A stretch of DNA of 64,000 bases, taken from assembly GCA_016719395.1 (NCBI GenBank), contig JADJZF010000008.1:17120-81119 (forward strand), read 5' to 3'. Below, piece by piece: positions 51,668 through 60,122 of this stretch (position 1 is the stretch's first letter; each line of letters begins with the position of its first letter). The notes under the pieces are model-generated. The model was given only the letters and a program-made list of their open reading frames with translations, was not told where the DNA came from and made no database searches. The position numbers and the translations under genes are program-made. The stretch is from Candidatus Amarobacter glycogenicus. Its GTDB lineage: Bacteria > Chloroflexota > Dehalococcoidia > Tepidiformales > Tepidiformaceae.

Positions 51668-52263
51668 CCGAGGCAGCGCCGCGCAAGTATCCGATCACCT
51701 ATCGCGCAGGGAGTCACGAAATCACGCTGCGGCAGATGACACCGGGAGACAAGGCGGGCCTCCTGGAATTCGCACGCGCCCTGCCCGAGCACGACTTGCT
51801 GTTCCTGCGGCGAGACATCAGCCAGGAGCCAGCGATCGACGACTGGATTTCCGAGCTAAAGAGCGGGGAGATCGTGACGATCCTCGCGGTCGAGGGTGGC
51901 CGCATCGTGGGGTACGCGACGATTCACCGGAGCCTGCTGAGGTGGACGGCGCATGTAGCGGAACTGCGCGTGATGGTGGCGGAGTCGGCGCGGGGGCTCG
52001 GGTTGGGACGGGTGCTTACGCAGGAGGCATTTGCAAACGCGCTGGCCATGGGCATCGAGAAGATGGTCGCGCAAATGACGCTCGACCAGAAGGGCGCGAT
52101 CGCTACTTTCGAGGGGCTCGGTTTCCGGCCGGAAGCGTTGCTTCGCGACCAGGTGAAAGACCGGGCAGGGAACACGCACGACTTGCTGGTCCTCAGCCAT
52201 GAAGTCGCGAAGTTCGAGTCGCAGCGGGCAGCCTACGGGGTTAGCCAGGCGTTCGGGTTTTAG
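51664..52263 (+). CDS. GNAT-family N-acetyltransferase
   Basis: 199 residues from ATG 51664, coupled to phaC by a 4-nt overlap. GNAT fold with ILAVEGGRIVGYATIHRSLL, motif A VAELRVMVAESARGLGLGRV for the CoA pyrophosphate, and GIEKMVAQMTLDQKGAIATF, then EGLGFRPEALLR. It is of the RimI/Pat-like group. Because it is translated with PhaC, a role in regulating PHA or acyl-CoA metabolism by lysine acetylation is possible, but this is inference. Confidence 0.85.
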   Translation: MTEAAPRKYPITYRAGSHEITLRQMTPGDKAGLLEFARALPEHDLLFLRRDISQEPAIDDWISELKSGEIVTILAVEGGRIVGYATIHRSLLRWTAHVAELRVMVAESARGLGLGRVLTQEAFANALAMGIEKMVAQMTLDQKGAIATFEGLGFRPEALLRDQVKDRAGNTHDLLVLSHEVAKFESQRAAYGVSQAFGF

Positions 52264-52324
52264 CGGGCCTCGCCACCGGACTGTCACCGGATAGCGTCTT
52301 GTGATGGCGGGGAGCCGGGGGATC

Positions 52325-52513
52325 ATGCATGGTATGAACCTTCTCCAGGCACTTGCCCCGACGACGATCGCTGTTGACCCGGTCGAGGGAATCCAGGGCC
52401 GGGTTGCGCTCGGCGCCGCGGTGAAAGCCGTGAAGGTCCAGAACGAGATGGCCAAAGACGTGGTCCGGCTACTGGACCCAGGAGTGGGCCGCCAACTCGA
52501 TGTGAGCGCGTAA
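52325..52513 (+). CDS. Small helical protein, YjfB-like
   Basis: 62 residues from ATG 52325 (MHGMNLLQALAPTTIAVDPV). The core RVALGAAVKAVKVQNEMAKD, then VVRLLDPGVGRQLDVSA matches the YjfB pattern (putative motility protein): an amphipathic helix, then L-x-P-x-GxxxDxxA at the C-terminus. Its function is not established in the family. ATG 52334 is a possible start. No flagellar gene is near, so the motility label should not be taken literally. Confidence 0.6.
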   Translation: MHGMNLLQALAPTTIAVDPVEGIQGRVALGAAVKAVKVQNEMAKDVVRLLDPGVGRQLDVSA

Positions 52514-52602
52514 GCGGCGCCACCGGATCGGCGCGAGAAGCGCGCCTCCTTTTGAGCGGCCGGGCGATGGAACGGCAGCGTCTCTGATACCCTTCTTCCC
52601 TC

Positions 52603-53115
52603 ATGAATGGCGTCGAACTGGCGGTTGTGGCAGCGGGCGAAGCCGACCTGGAGACGATCGCCGCCCTGGTGAACCGTGCGTTCCTGACGCACGCGCTGAT
52701 GCGAGGTGACCGCACCGACGCAGGCGGTCTACTGGAGGAATCGGGAGAAGGCGGCCGTTTTATCCTCGCGAAGGCCGGCGAGACGATCGTCGGCAGTGCG
52801 ATGGTCCGCCCCGTGAACGCTACCGATGTCCACGACGGGTATGCGCCGCCGGCGACTGCCCTGTACTACGGGCTCGCGGGTGTCGATACACGCCAGATGA
52901 AGCGGGGCATCGGCAGGCTGCTTCTGGGTGAGGCTGAGCGGATCGGGCGGGAGCACGCGCATACGCACATCGCCCTGAATACGCTGTACGAGTTCGACCT
53001 GGTGCCGTACTACATCCGGCAGGGATACGCGCCGGTGTTCGAAGAGCGCTTCGAGGCAGACCACTGGGGGCTACCGGAGCCTCACCGGGTCTGTTACCTG
53101 GAAAAGAAGCTTTGA
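52603..53115 (+). CDS. GNAT-family N-acetyltransferase (first of pair)
   Basis: 170 residues from ATG 52603. GNAT core: LAKAGETIVGSAMVRPVNAT, LYYGLAGVDTRQMKRGIGRL (acetyl-CoA loop Q/RxxGxG/A in a variant form, KRGIGRLL), and FDLVPYYIRQGYAPVFEERF, then EPHRVCYLEKKL. The next acetyltransferase starts at its stop (TGATG). The two share SxxGxTDxGG-like N-terminal segments (GDRTDAGGLLEE against GDRTDVGEVAAF), so they are probably ancient duplicates. Substrate unknown. Confidence 0.85.
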   Translation: MNGVELAVVAAGEADLETIAALVNRAFLTHALMRGDRTDAGGLLEESGEGGRFILAKAGETIVGSAMVRPVNATDVHDGYAPPATALYYGLAGVDTRQMKRGIGRLLLGEAERIGREHAHTHIALNTLYEFDLVPYYIRQGYAPVFEERFEADHWGLPEPHRVCYLEKKL

Positions 53116-53588
53116 TGGGGCGAATCGTAGTCGCGGAGGCTTGCGACGCGGTGGCCATCAGCCGGGTGATCAACGCCGCCTACCGCGTCGAAGACTTCTT
53201 CAAGGTCGGCGACAGGACCGACGTGGGCGAAGTGGCGGCCTTCATCGAGCGGGAAACGTTCCTCGTTGCGCGGGGCGAGGACGGCGATATGACCGGGGTG
53301 GTCCGCGTGTCCGTCGATGGCGTTCGGGGACACTTCGGAATGCTCTCGGTGGCGCCCCAGGCACAAGGGACAGGGCTCGGGCGGGCACTGATCGCGGCGG
53401 CGGAGGATTTCGCGCGTGAGCACGGTTGCACCTGGATGGACCTGGAAGTGGCGAGTCCCCGACTTGAACTCCCCCCTTTCTACCGGAAGTTCGGGTACGA
53501 AGTGACGGGGACGGCGGAGTGGCCCGAAGCGGCGCTGCAGACATTGAAGTACCCGGCGCACTTCGTCGTTATGTCCAAACCATTGTAG
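53115..53588 (+). CDS. GNAT-family N-acetyltransferase (second of pair)
   Basis: 157 residues from ATG 53115, which overlaps the preceding stop by 1 nt. GNAT features are clearer than in the first: FLVARGEDGDMTGVVRVSVD, then HFGMLSVAPQAQGTGLGRAL (motif A, QxxGxG), AEDFAREHGCTWMDLEVASP and PPFYRKFGYEVTGTAEWPEA. GDRTDVGEVAAF is shared with the first copy. The pair ends convergently before mutL. Substrate unknown. Confidence 0.88.
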   Translation: MGRIVVAEACDAVAISRVINAAYRVEDFFKVGDRTDVGEVAAFIERETFLVARGEDGDMTGVVRVSVDGVRGHFGMLSVAPQAQGTGLGRALIAAAEDFAREHGCTWMDLEVASPRLELPPFYRKFGYEVTGTAEWPEAALQTLKYPAHFVVMSKPL

Positions 53589-53599
53589 GGCCTGCCATA

Positions 53600-55339
53600 T
53601 CAGCGGCGGCCAAACTGGCGTTCGATCGCGTCGGTTCCGAGGTGGACGAGAGTCGGCCGGCCATGCGGGCACGTACGGGGTGCGGTCGTGTGCTCAAGGT
53701 CTTCGACGAGTCGCCGCATCTCCTCCATCGAGAGCAACATTCCGGCGCGGACGCTGCTGTGGCAGGCAACGGTGGCGGCTGCCCTGCCGAAGGGGTCGGT
53801 CACGCGCCGCTCACCTTCGAGTTTCAGGAGGAGGGCGGTCACCTCCTCGACGATGTCGCGGGCGCCGAGGCCGGCGGGGATGGAGCGGATGACGGCTGCG
53901 CGCTCGCCGAAGGGTTCCGTACCGAGCCCGAGGCGACCGAGTGAGGCGCGGTGCTCGTCCAGCGTCGCCGCAAGGACTGGTTCGAGTTCGAGCACGATGG
54001 GTTCGAGCAGGGGCTGTACGCCGGCCGGCTCGCTTTCCGGCCGGGCAAGCAAGCGGTCATAGACGACGCGTTCATGGGCGGCGTGCTGGTCGAGCAGGTA
54101 CATGCCGTCGGGGCCTTCGCAAACGACGTACGTGGCGTTGAGCTGGCCAACGACGCGGAGCATGGGGAGGAGGTCACGCTGGGTCGGGACGACCTGGCCT
54201 GCGGATCCCGTTGGCGACACGCGGCCCAGGCCGAGGGCGGCCTGCAAGGGTTGGGGGCCGCCGAGCGGTGGACCCGGCACGGCGTGGAGCGGACGGGCGA
54301 GGATGCCGGCGGGAGAGGCGGCCTCGCTCCAGGCGACGGGACGGCTTGCCTCCAGGGCGAGCGCGATGGCTCGGCGGACGGCACGGCCAACAGCGCGTTC
54401 ATCGCGAAAGCGAACCTCCGCCTTCGCCGGGTGGACGTTGACATCGACGTCCTCATCCGGGATGGCGATGTTGACGGCGGCGACGGGGAATCGGGCGATC
54501 GGGAGCTGGGCCTGGTAGGCATCGACGAGGGCGAAGGTGAGCGGGCGACTCTGGACCCAACGGCCGTTCACGAAGAGCGAGATCGCGGCGCGGTTGCCGC
54601 GGTGAACAGACGACGGACCGCAGATACCGGTAACGCAGATGCCACCGTCGCTGAAGTCGACGTCGAGCATCGCTGCGGCGGTCTCGGCCCCGTATATGGC
54701 AGCGAACGCGTGGCGGATGTCGCCGTCGCCGCTGGTGGTGAGCGCACGGCGGCCGCCGGAGACGACGTGGAAGGCGATGCCCGGGTAAGCGAGCGCGTAG
54801 TGGGAGGCGAGCACCACGACCTGGCGGCCTTCACTGCCCGGCGCGCCGAGGAACTTGCGCCGGGCGGGAACACGCAGGAAAAGGTCCCGGACGGTGATCG
54901 CGGTGCCGCGCGGGGCTGGCCTCGCGGCCCGCCGGACGACCCGGCCTTCAACCAGGGTGGCGGTGACGCCCACCGGCTCGGCCTCGACGCGGGAGACAAT
55001 CTCGAGGTCTGAGGCGGCGGCGATGGAGGGGAGGGCTTCGCCGCGGAAGCCGAGAGTGTGGACGTGGCCGAGGTCGTCGAGATCGGCGATCTTCGAGGTG
55101 GCATGGCGTTCGAAGGCGAGTTCGAGTTCTTCCGGCTGGATACCTCGGCCGTCATCAGTGACGCGGATGAGGGAAAGGCCACCTTCTTCGATTTCGAGGG
55201 TGATGCGGGAGGCGCCCGCATCGATGGCGTTATCCAGCAATTCCCGGACGACGGAGACGGGGCGTTCGACGACCTCGCCGGCGGCGATGCGGGCGGCGAT
55301 TTCGGGCGAGAGGACGCGGATCATGGTGCGGGCGGTCAT
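53600..55339 (-). CDS. mutL: DNA mismatch repair protein MutL
   Basis: 579 residues from ATG 55339 (MTARTMIRVLSPEIAARIAA). ATP-binding GHKL fold: ELLDNAIDAGASRITLEIEE (the Glu and Asn of motif I), DDGRGIQPEELELAFERHAT (motif II) and LGFRGEALPSIAAASDLEIV (motif III). The C-terminal domain has the endonuclease motif LDQHAAHERVVYDRLL (DQHAxxE) and CPHGRPT, so it should nick DNA like MutL of bacteria without MutH. It is next to mutS with 76 bp between. GTG 55348 is an alternative start. Confidence 0.96.
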   Translation of the reverse strand: MTARTMIRVLSPEIAARIAAGEVVERPVSVVRELLDNAIDAGASRITLEIEEGGLSLIRVTDDGRGIQPEELELAFERHATSKIADLDDLGHVHTLGFRGEALPSIAAASDLEIVSRVEAEPVGVTATLVEGRVVRRAARPAPRGTAITVRDLFLRVPARRKFLGAPGSEGRQVVVLASHYALAYPGIAFHVVSGGRRALTTSGDGDIRHAFAAIYGAETAAAMLDVDFSDGGICVTGICGPSSVHRGNRAAISLFVNGRWVQSRPLTFALVDAYQAQLPIARFPVAAVNIAIPDEDVDVNVHPAKAEVRFRDERAVGRAVRRAIALALEASRPVAWSEAASPAGILARPLHAVPGPPLGGPQPLQAALGLGRVSPTGSAGQVVPTQRDLLPMLRVVGQLNATYVVCEGPDGMYLLDQHAAHERVVYDRLLARPESEPAGVQPLLEPIVLELEPVLAATLDEHRASLGRLGLGTEPFGERAAVIRSIPAGLGARDIVEEVTALLLKLEGERRVTDPFGRAAATVACHSSVRAGMLLSMEEMRRLVEDLEHTTAPRTCPHGRPTLVHLGTDAIERQFGRR

Positions 55340-55415
55340 TCCCCGCACTCGCGCCGCCGGCCTCCCCGCCAGGTTTGGGGGAGGGCGAACAGGACACGCG
55401 CGACGTTCGCCGGTG

Positions 55416-57959
55416 TCACTTGCGGGGGCCTTCGAGGGCGGCGCGTGCGGCAGCCCTGAGTTCGTAGAGCTTCTGGATGGCTTCGATCGGCGTCATCCCG
55501 TCGATGTCCAGGCGCGCGACTTCGGATTCGACCGGGGACGGGCCGCCGAAGAGCGATGGCTGGACCTGGGAGGCGGGGGGCTGCGACTGGAAGCCGACCA
55601 CGGGGCGAGATGCCTCGAGTTCGACGAGGAGGTGCTCCGCGCGGGTGACCACAGCGCCCGGGAGCCCGGCGAGGCGGGCAACGTGGATGCCGTAGCTGCG
55701 GTCGCTAGGGCCGGGGAGGATGCGGTGCTCGAAGACGACCTCAGCACCTTCTTCGTGCACTCCGACGTGCATGTTCTGGACGCGCGGGAGGACGCCGGCC
55801 AGCGAGGTGAGCTCGTGATAGTGCGTAGCAAAGAGCGTGCGGGCCGAGACATCCTTTCGGTTGTGCAGAAACTCGACGACGGCGCGGGCGATGGCCATGC
55901 CATCGAACGTGCTTGTGCCGCGGCCGACCTCATCCAGGATGACGAGTGAATCGGGCGTGGCGTGATGGAGGATCTGGGCGGTCTCGACCATTTCGACCAT
56001 GAAGGTGGACTGGCCGGCCGCGAGGTCGTCCTGTGCACCGATGCGACTGAAGATGCGGTCGAAGAGCGGCAGCTCTGCTTCGGTTGCGGGGACGAAGCAA
56101 CCGGCCTGGGCCATGAGAGCGATGAGGGCGACCTGGCGAAGGAAGGTCGACTTCCCGCTCATGTTCGGGCCGGTGAGGACGACGACCTGGGATTCCTCGT
56201 CGAGCACGCAATCGTTGGGGACGAAGCGGCCGGGGCCGACGGCGGCTTCGACGACGGGATGGCGGCCACCGGTTATGCGGACCTGTCCTTCGGCGAAGCG
56301 CGGGCGGACGTAGGCGCGTTCGCTGGATACCTCGCCGAGCGCCATCGCAAGGTCGATCAAGGCGACGGCCTCGGCGACGGCCTGGAGGCTGGCGAGCCCG
56401 GCCGCGAGCGACTCGACGAGCTGGGCGAAGGCCTGCTTTTCCAGGTCGACCAGGCGGTCACGGGCGCCAACAAGGCGGGACTCGTGCTCCTTCAACTCCT
56501 CGGTGACGTAACGCTCTGCGCCGACGAGGGTCTGGCGGCGCTGGTAGTGATCGGGGACGTTGCCAGTGTTGGCGGAGGAGACTTCCAGGTAGTAGCCAAA
56601 GACCTTGTTGTGGCCGACCTTGAGGGTCTTGATGCCGGTGCGCTCGCGTTCCAGGCGTTCCAGGCCGAGGAGGAAGCCGCGGGCGTCGCGAGTCATCGCC
56701 CGAAGTGAGTCGATCTCGGGCGAGAAGCCGGGCCGGATGACACCGCCTTCATCGAAACCTGCCGGTGGGTCCTCGTCGAGGGCGGCATCGAGGGTGACGA
56801 GGGCATCGGCGGCGGCAGCGAGCCCGCGGAGCGCCTCGTGCAAGAGGCCGGGCACATCACCACCCGAGAGGTGCATCCCGAGGTCCAGACCGGCGCGGAG
56901 GCCCCCACGCAGCCCTGAGAGATCGCGGGGGCCGGCGCCGCGAGCGCCGACCCTGCCGAGGATGCGGCCGATATCGGGCATGTTTCCGAGGACCAGCTGG
57001 CAGCGTTCGCGTTCGATGGGGTGGGTCATCGCCCATTCGACGGCATCGAGACGGCGTTCGAGGGCATCGAGGTCGCGGAGTGGGTGCGTGAGCCACTGGC
57101 GGAGGAGGCGCGAACCCATGGGCGACTTTGCGCGGTTGAGCACCTCGAAGAGCGACGACTGGCGCCCGGGCTGTTTCAGCACATCAAGGTTGCGGAGCGT
57201 GCGCTGGTCGATGGCCAGGAGACCGGCCTCGCTGATGCGGCGGACGCGCTGGAGCGAACCGAGTGCGGCGGCGTACGTCTCGCGGAGGTAGGCGAGGAGG
57301 TGGGCGAGCGCGGCGGCCTCAGCCCGGTTGGCAACGATGGTATCGCGGGCGTGTTCGCCGAACTGGCGGGCCAATTCGGCGCCGGAGGCGATCTCGGACA
57401 TCTGCGGACGAAGGACGGTGGAGCCTTCGCCGGCAGCGTCGGCGAGGTCTTCGACGAGCAGTTCCGAGGGCGCGGAACGGACGAGTTCGAGGGAGGCTTC
57501 GGGGCCAGAAGCGAGACGGACTTCGCCGGTGGTGATGTCGGCGAGGGCGAGGGCGGTGTCGTTGCCACGGACAGCGAGGGCGGCCAGGTAATTCGGGGCA
57601 GCGGCATCGAGCGAGGCATCGGCGGTGACGGTCCCGGCGGTGACGACACGGACGACGTCGCGGGGGACGATGCCTTTCACATCGGCGGGGTCGGCCATCT
57701 GTTCGCAGATGGCGACACGGTGGCCGCGGGCGACGAGTTTCGCGACGTGGCCATCGATGGAGTGGTAGGGGACGCCGGCGAGGGGGACGCGGAGGTCCTT
57801 GCCCATCGGCTTGGAGGTGAGGGTTATCTGGAGCTCAGCGGCGACGAGCTTCGCGTCGTCGTCGAACGTTTCGTAAAAGTCGCCGAGGCGGAAGAAGAGG
57901 ATGGTATCGGGGTAGCGCTGCTTCAGTTCGAGGTACTGGAGGCGGATGGGCGTGGACAC
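55416..57959 (-). CDS. mutS: DNA mismatch repair protein MutS
   Basis: 847 residues from GTG 57959 (STPIRLQYLELKQRYPDTIL). Mismatch-binding FFRLGDFYETFDDDAKLVAA (the Phe-x-Glu is FYETF), the clamp domain, and ATPase Walker A VVLTGPNMSGKSTFLRQVAL, Walker B SLVILDEVGRGTSTFDGMAI and the C-terminal HTH-like region with HYHELTSLAGVLP. Complete and full length. The stretch before the start (57967-58015) is duplicated upstream of vapBC and includes a TACAAT -10-like box. Confidence 0.97.
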   Translation of the reverse strand: MSTPIRLQYLELKQRYPDTILFFRLGDFYETFDDDAKLVAAELQITLTSKPMGKDLRVPLAGVPYHSIDGHVAKLVARGHRVAICEQMADPADVKGIVPRDVVRVVTAGTVTADASLDAAAPNYLAALAVRGNDTALALADITTGEVRLASGPEASLELVRSAPSELLVEDLADAAGEGSTVLRPQMSEIASGAELARQFGEHARDTIVANRAEAAALAHLLAYLRETYAAALGSLQRVRRISEAGLLAIDQRTLRNLDVLKQPGRQSSLFEVLNRAKSPMGSRLLRQWLTHPLRDLDALERRLDAVEWAMTHPIERERCQLVLGNMPDIGRILGRVGARGAGPRDLSGLRGGLRAGLDLGMHLSGGDVPGLLHEALRGLAAAADALVTLDAALDEDPPAGFDEGGVIRPGFSPEIDSLRAMTRDARGFLLGLERLERERTGIKTLKVGHNKVFGYYLEVSSANTGNVPDHYQRRQTLVGAERYVTEELKEHESRLVGARDRLVDLEKQAFAQLVESLAAGLASLQAVAEAVALIDLAMALGEVSSERAYVRPRFAEGQVRITGGRHPVVEAAVGPGRFVPNDCVLDEESQVVVLTGPNMSGKSTFLRQVALIALMAQAGCFVPATEAELPLFDRIFSRIGAQDDLAAGQSTFMVEMVETAQILHHATPDSLVILDEVGRGTSTFDGMAIARAVVEFLHNRKDVSARTLFATHYHELTSLAGVLPRVQNMHVGVHEEGAEVVFEHRILPGPSDRSYGIHVARLAGLPGAVVTRAEHLLVELEASRPVVGFQSQPPASQVQPSLFGGPSPVESEVARLDIDGMTPIEAIQKLYELRAAARAALEGPRK

Positions 57960-57966
57960 GCGGAGG

Positions 57967-58015
57967 GCTCCCCGGGGCGATAGGGCATTGTAGGGGGAGA
58001 AGAACGTTTGTGCGC
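57967..58015. repeat. Direct repeat copy A, upstream of mutS
   Basis: About 49 bp, roughly 80% identical to copy B at 58750. The best-kept blocks are GGGGCGATAGGGCATTG and GAACGTTTGTGCGC. Read on the minus strand it contains TACAAT, a likely -10 of mutS. Confidence 0.88.
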
Positions 58016-58028
58016 AGGGAGGACTTCC

Positions 58029-58412
58029 CTAAAGGACGCTTTCGACATTGGTGCGGGAGAAGTCATCTCCAACGTAGAGGAGGGGGCAGGCGTACTCCGT
58101 TGCCACTGCGTGGGCAAAGCAGTCCCCGAAGTTCAGGCCGGCTGGATGGACTCCGCGGCCCCAGCGGGCATAGCTGTCTCCGACCTGGCGGGCCGACATC
58201 GCCGTCAGAGGGACGACCGCGAAGTCGAATTCGTCGAGCAATCGCGCGGCCTCACTGGCGCGGCCGCGCCGTCCCGCTACGACGAGGAACTCGGCCAACG
58301 TGCCAGCCGAGATGAGCACTTCGTCCTCCGAAGCGAGTGCCGTGACGCACGCAGCGGCAGAGTCTTCGTTGAGCAGGATCGCCATGATTGCTGATGTATC
58401 GACGGCGATCAC
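58029..58412 (-). CDS. vapC: PIN-domain ribonuclease toxin VapC
   Basis: 127 residues, normal VapC size. PIN fold with acidic residues for Mg2+: VDTSAIMAILLNE (Asp5), GTLAEFLVVAGRRG (Glu), NFGDCFAHAVATE (Asp) and CPLLYVGDDFSRTNVESVL (Asp). It cuts specific RNA when free of antitoxin. The start ATG 58412 overlaps the vapB stop as ATGA. The module lies between two copies of a mutS-upstream sequence. Confidence 0.92.
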   Translation of the reverse strand: MIAVDTSAIMAILLNEDSAAACVTALASEDEVLISAGTLAEFLVVAGRRGRASEAARLLDEFDFAVVPLTAMSARQVGDSYARWGRGVHPAGLNFGDCFAHAVATEYACPLLYVGDDFSRTNVESVL

Positions 58413-58666
58413 GCCGGCAGGCCATCGTCGTCATACAGGAAGTCCTGGCTGCGGGCCGCGCTCGGGCCTGGCGATGGCTTGCTGGCGGCCGACGCGCGTA
58501 CGGACTCGAGAATCGCCCGTCGCTCAGCCTCGTTAAGCCGCACCCTCACCGGCACGAGACGAACCGCGGGGTGGCCGTGCCGAGTGAGGATGACCTCGTC
58601 ACCAGCCTCAGCCCGGCGCACGAGCTCGGTGAGTTGTGCCTTGGCGTCGGTGACGGAGATCTTCAT
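58409..58666 (-). CDS. vapB: Phd/YefM-type antitoxin
   Basis: 85 residues from ATG 58666 (MKISVTDAKAQLTELVRRAE). This is the Phd/YefM N-terminus that binds DNA and dimerises, followed by GDEVILTRHGHPAVRLVPVR. The C-terminal part (ILESVRASAASKPSPGPSAA, DFLYDDDGLPA) is the toxin-blocking tail. It overlaps vapC and would repress its own promoter as a complex with VapC. Confidence 0.92.
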   Translation of the reverse strand: MKISVTDAKAQLTELVRRAEAGDEVILTRHGHPAVRLVPVRVRLNEAERRAILESVRASAASKPSPGPSAARSQDFLYDDDGLPA

Positions 58667-58749
58667 GGTAGGAATTCTAGACCATTACGTGGTCTATTTG
58701 TGAACGAATCGACAGGAATCACCCGTGGGAGGCCAGCATGCGAGGGTGC

Positions 58750-58798
58750 GACTCCCTGGGGCGATAGGGCATTGCAGGGAAGGCGAACGTTTGTGCGC
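58750..58798. repeat. Direct repeat copy B, upstream of vapBC
   Basis: Second copy of the mutS-upstream element, about 84 bp upstream of the vapB start and 783 bp from copy A. The TACAAT box is TGCAAT here. Copies A and B bracket the vapBC module. Confidence 0.88.
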
Positions 58799-58815
58799 CG
58801 GAGAGTGCCTTCTAT

Positions 58816-59394
58816 TCACTTTGACGACGGATTGTTCACGCAAGCGACGAGAACAGAGCGCGTCGCATCGTCCTTCATCAAGGCGCGCACCTCGGGCTCG
58901 CTCAAGTTCGCACGAACGCCGACCCCGTGCCGGGCGAGGCACGCCCTCGTAGCCTCGTGGCGCTCCCTGGTGTCGACTGGCCCCTCGAAGAGCGCGCGCT
59001 GATACGTCGTGAGAGACGACTCGAGCTCGGCCCTCTTGCAGTAAGACGCGTCCAAATGGGCCTGGGGCGAATCGACGGGACCGCTCTTCCATGCGAACTG
59101 GTACTCGCCTTCCAGAAGCGGGTCCCCGAGCCGTATCGGCTCGATACCATGTGCCACGAGACACGCCGCTGCCCGCTCGAATGCAGCCTCAAGCTCAGTT
59201 TCGGTTATCTCGCCATCGGCGAGCGCGTCACGCTGAGACTGGGAGATGTCGGCCCCGGAGGACGCCGGACTGTCGAAAGCAGCAGCTCCGTCGTTCCCTC
59301 TACTCGCGTAGAAGAGGGGCGCAACCGCCGCCGCGGCGAGTGCCACGAAGACCAGTGCCCATGACTTGCTGGAAGTAGGCGCTTCGAGATTCAT
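58816..59394 (-). CDS. Membrane-anchored protein of unknown function
   Basis: 192 residues from ATG 59394 with GAGAGGGG upstream (MNLEAPTSSKSWALVFVALA). One N-terminal hydrophobic segment is followed by an outer part with GEITETELEAAFERAAACLV, Cys residues and RHEATRACLARHGVGVRANL. The Cys-x-Arg/His repeats (AACLVAHGIE, RACLARHGVG) suggest two copies of a helical unit. No family recognised. It belongs to a tandem set with the secreted protein and HTH gene upstream. Confidence 0.65.
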   Translation of the reverse strand: MNLEAPTSSKSWALVFVALAAAAVAPLFYASRGNDGAAAFDSPASSGADISQSQRDALADGEITETELEAAFERAAACLVAHGIEPIRLGDPLLEGEYQFAWKSGPVDSPQAHLDASYCKRAELESSLTTYQRALFEGPVDTRERHEATRACLARHGVGVRANLSEPEVRALMKDDATRSVLVACVNNPSSK

Positions 59395-59429
59395 GATGGG
59401 TAGTTCCCCTCTCGTTTCGTCTGGAGGAT

Positions 59430-59795
59430 TCACTCGGCGTGTGTGAAACCAAAGATGTTGTTCGGGCTCCACGGAAACGACAGCTGATGATGCCCTTCAG
59501 ATGCCTCGTTGTAGAGATACCAGTTCTTGTTAGCCATTCCTGCTGCATCAACATCGAACCAGTGCCAAGTGGTCGAGAAGAATCCGGCATGGACGTGGCT
59601 CGCCTGAAACCCTTGGCAGTTCGGGGAGTATGTGTAGCTGTAACTCGTGCCAGAGTATGTCTGGTACGACCCTCCCCACATATTGCACCCGCCTCCTGTC
59701 CAAGACCCTGAGTCGGGATTCGACGCGAGAGCCACGGCATTGGTCGCTACAGCCAGGATCCCGATGAGAGCTATCGCGAGCTTCCTAAAGGTCAT
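59430..59795 (-). CDS. Small secreted protein
   Basis: 121 residues from ATG 59795 (MTFRKLAIALIGILAVATNA). A signal peptide ends near VALASNPDSG. The mature part is rich in Trp, Tyr, Ser and Gly (GSWTGGGCNMWGGSYQTYSG, TTWHWFDVDAAGM) with two Cys that may form a disulfide, and looks like a secreted beta-sheet protein. No family recognised. GGAGGACTCAGGA precedes the start. It is located between the anchored protein and the orphan HTH gene on the same strand. Confidence 0.68.
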   Translation of the reverse strand: MTFRKLAIALIGILAVATNAVALASNPDSGSWTGGGCNMWGGSYQTYSGTSYSYTYSPNCQGFQASHVHAGFFSTTWHWFDVDAAGMANKNWYLYNEASEGHHQLSFPWSPNNIFGFTHAE

Positions 59796-59868
59796 TCCTG
59801 AGTCCTCCAACTCCTTGCTTCGCGGACAAGCATGGCCAAGTGCTGTGCGTCGAAGCAATGGAGCCAGC

Positions 59869-60090
59869 TCAAGCGGATTGAGTCATACGCGACACTACTT
59901 TCTGGCAAAGCAGGGCGAGAGCGACGCGATCTCTGCTTCCGGTAGCCGACTTCATCTCACTAACGTAGACCGCGACAGTGTGGTTACTGAGCCCGAGTTT
60001 TCTCGCGATTTCGGCGTTAGTCGCTCCAGAAGCAAGGAGCGGCACGAGCCTGAGTAGGGAGTGCCGGAATGGGGTTCGCCCTGCCTTCAT
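59869..60090 (-). CDS. Orphan LuxR-type helix-turn-helix protein
   Basis: 73 residues (MKAGRTPFRHSLLRLVPLLA, then SGATNAEIARKLGLSNHTVA, VYVSEMKSATGSRDRVALAL). It is a bare GerE/LuxR DNA-binding domain with no sensor part, like the HTH gene at 577. It stands upstream of the secreted-protein gene and may control it. ATG 60090; ribosome site weak. A NarL-type response regulator follows upstream, so they may be linked. Confidence 0.75.
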   Translation of the reverse strand: MKAGRTPFRHSLLRLVPLLASGATNAEIARKLGLSNHTVAVYVSEMKSATGSRDRVALALLCQKVVSRMTQSA

Positions 60091-60122
60091 GGTACCGCCC
60101 CTCCCAAGAGATGCCGAACATG

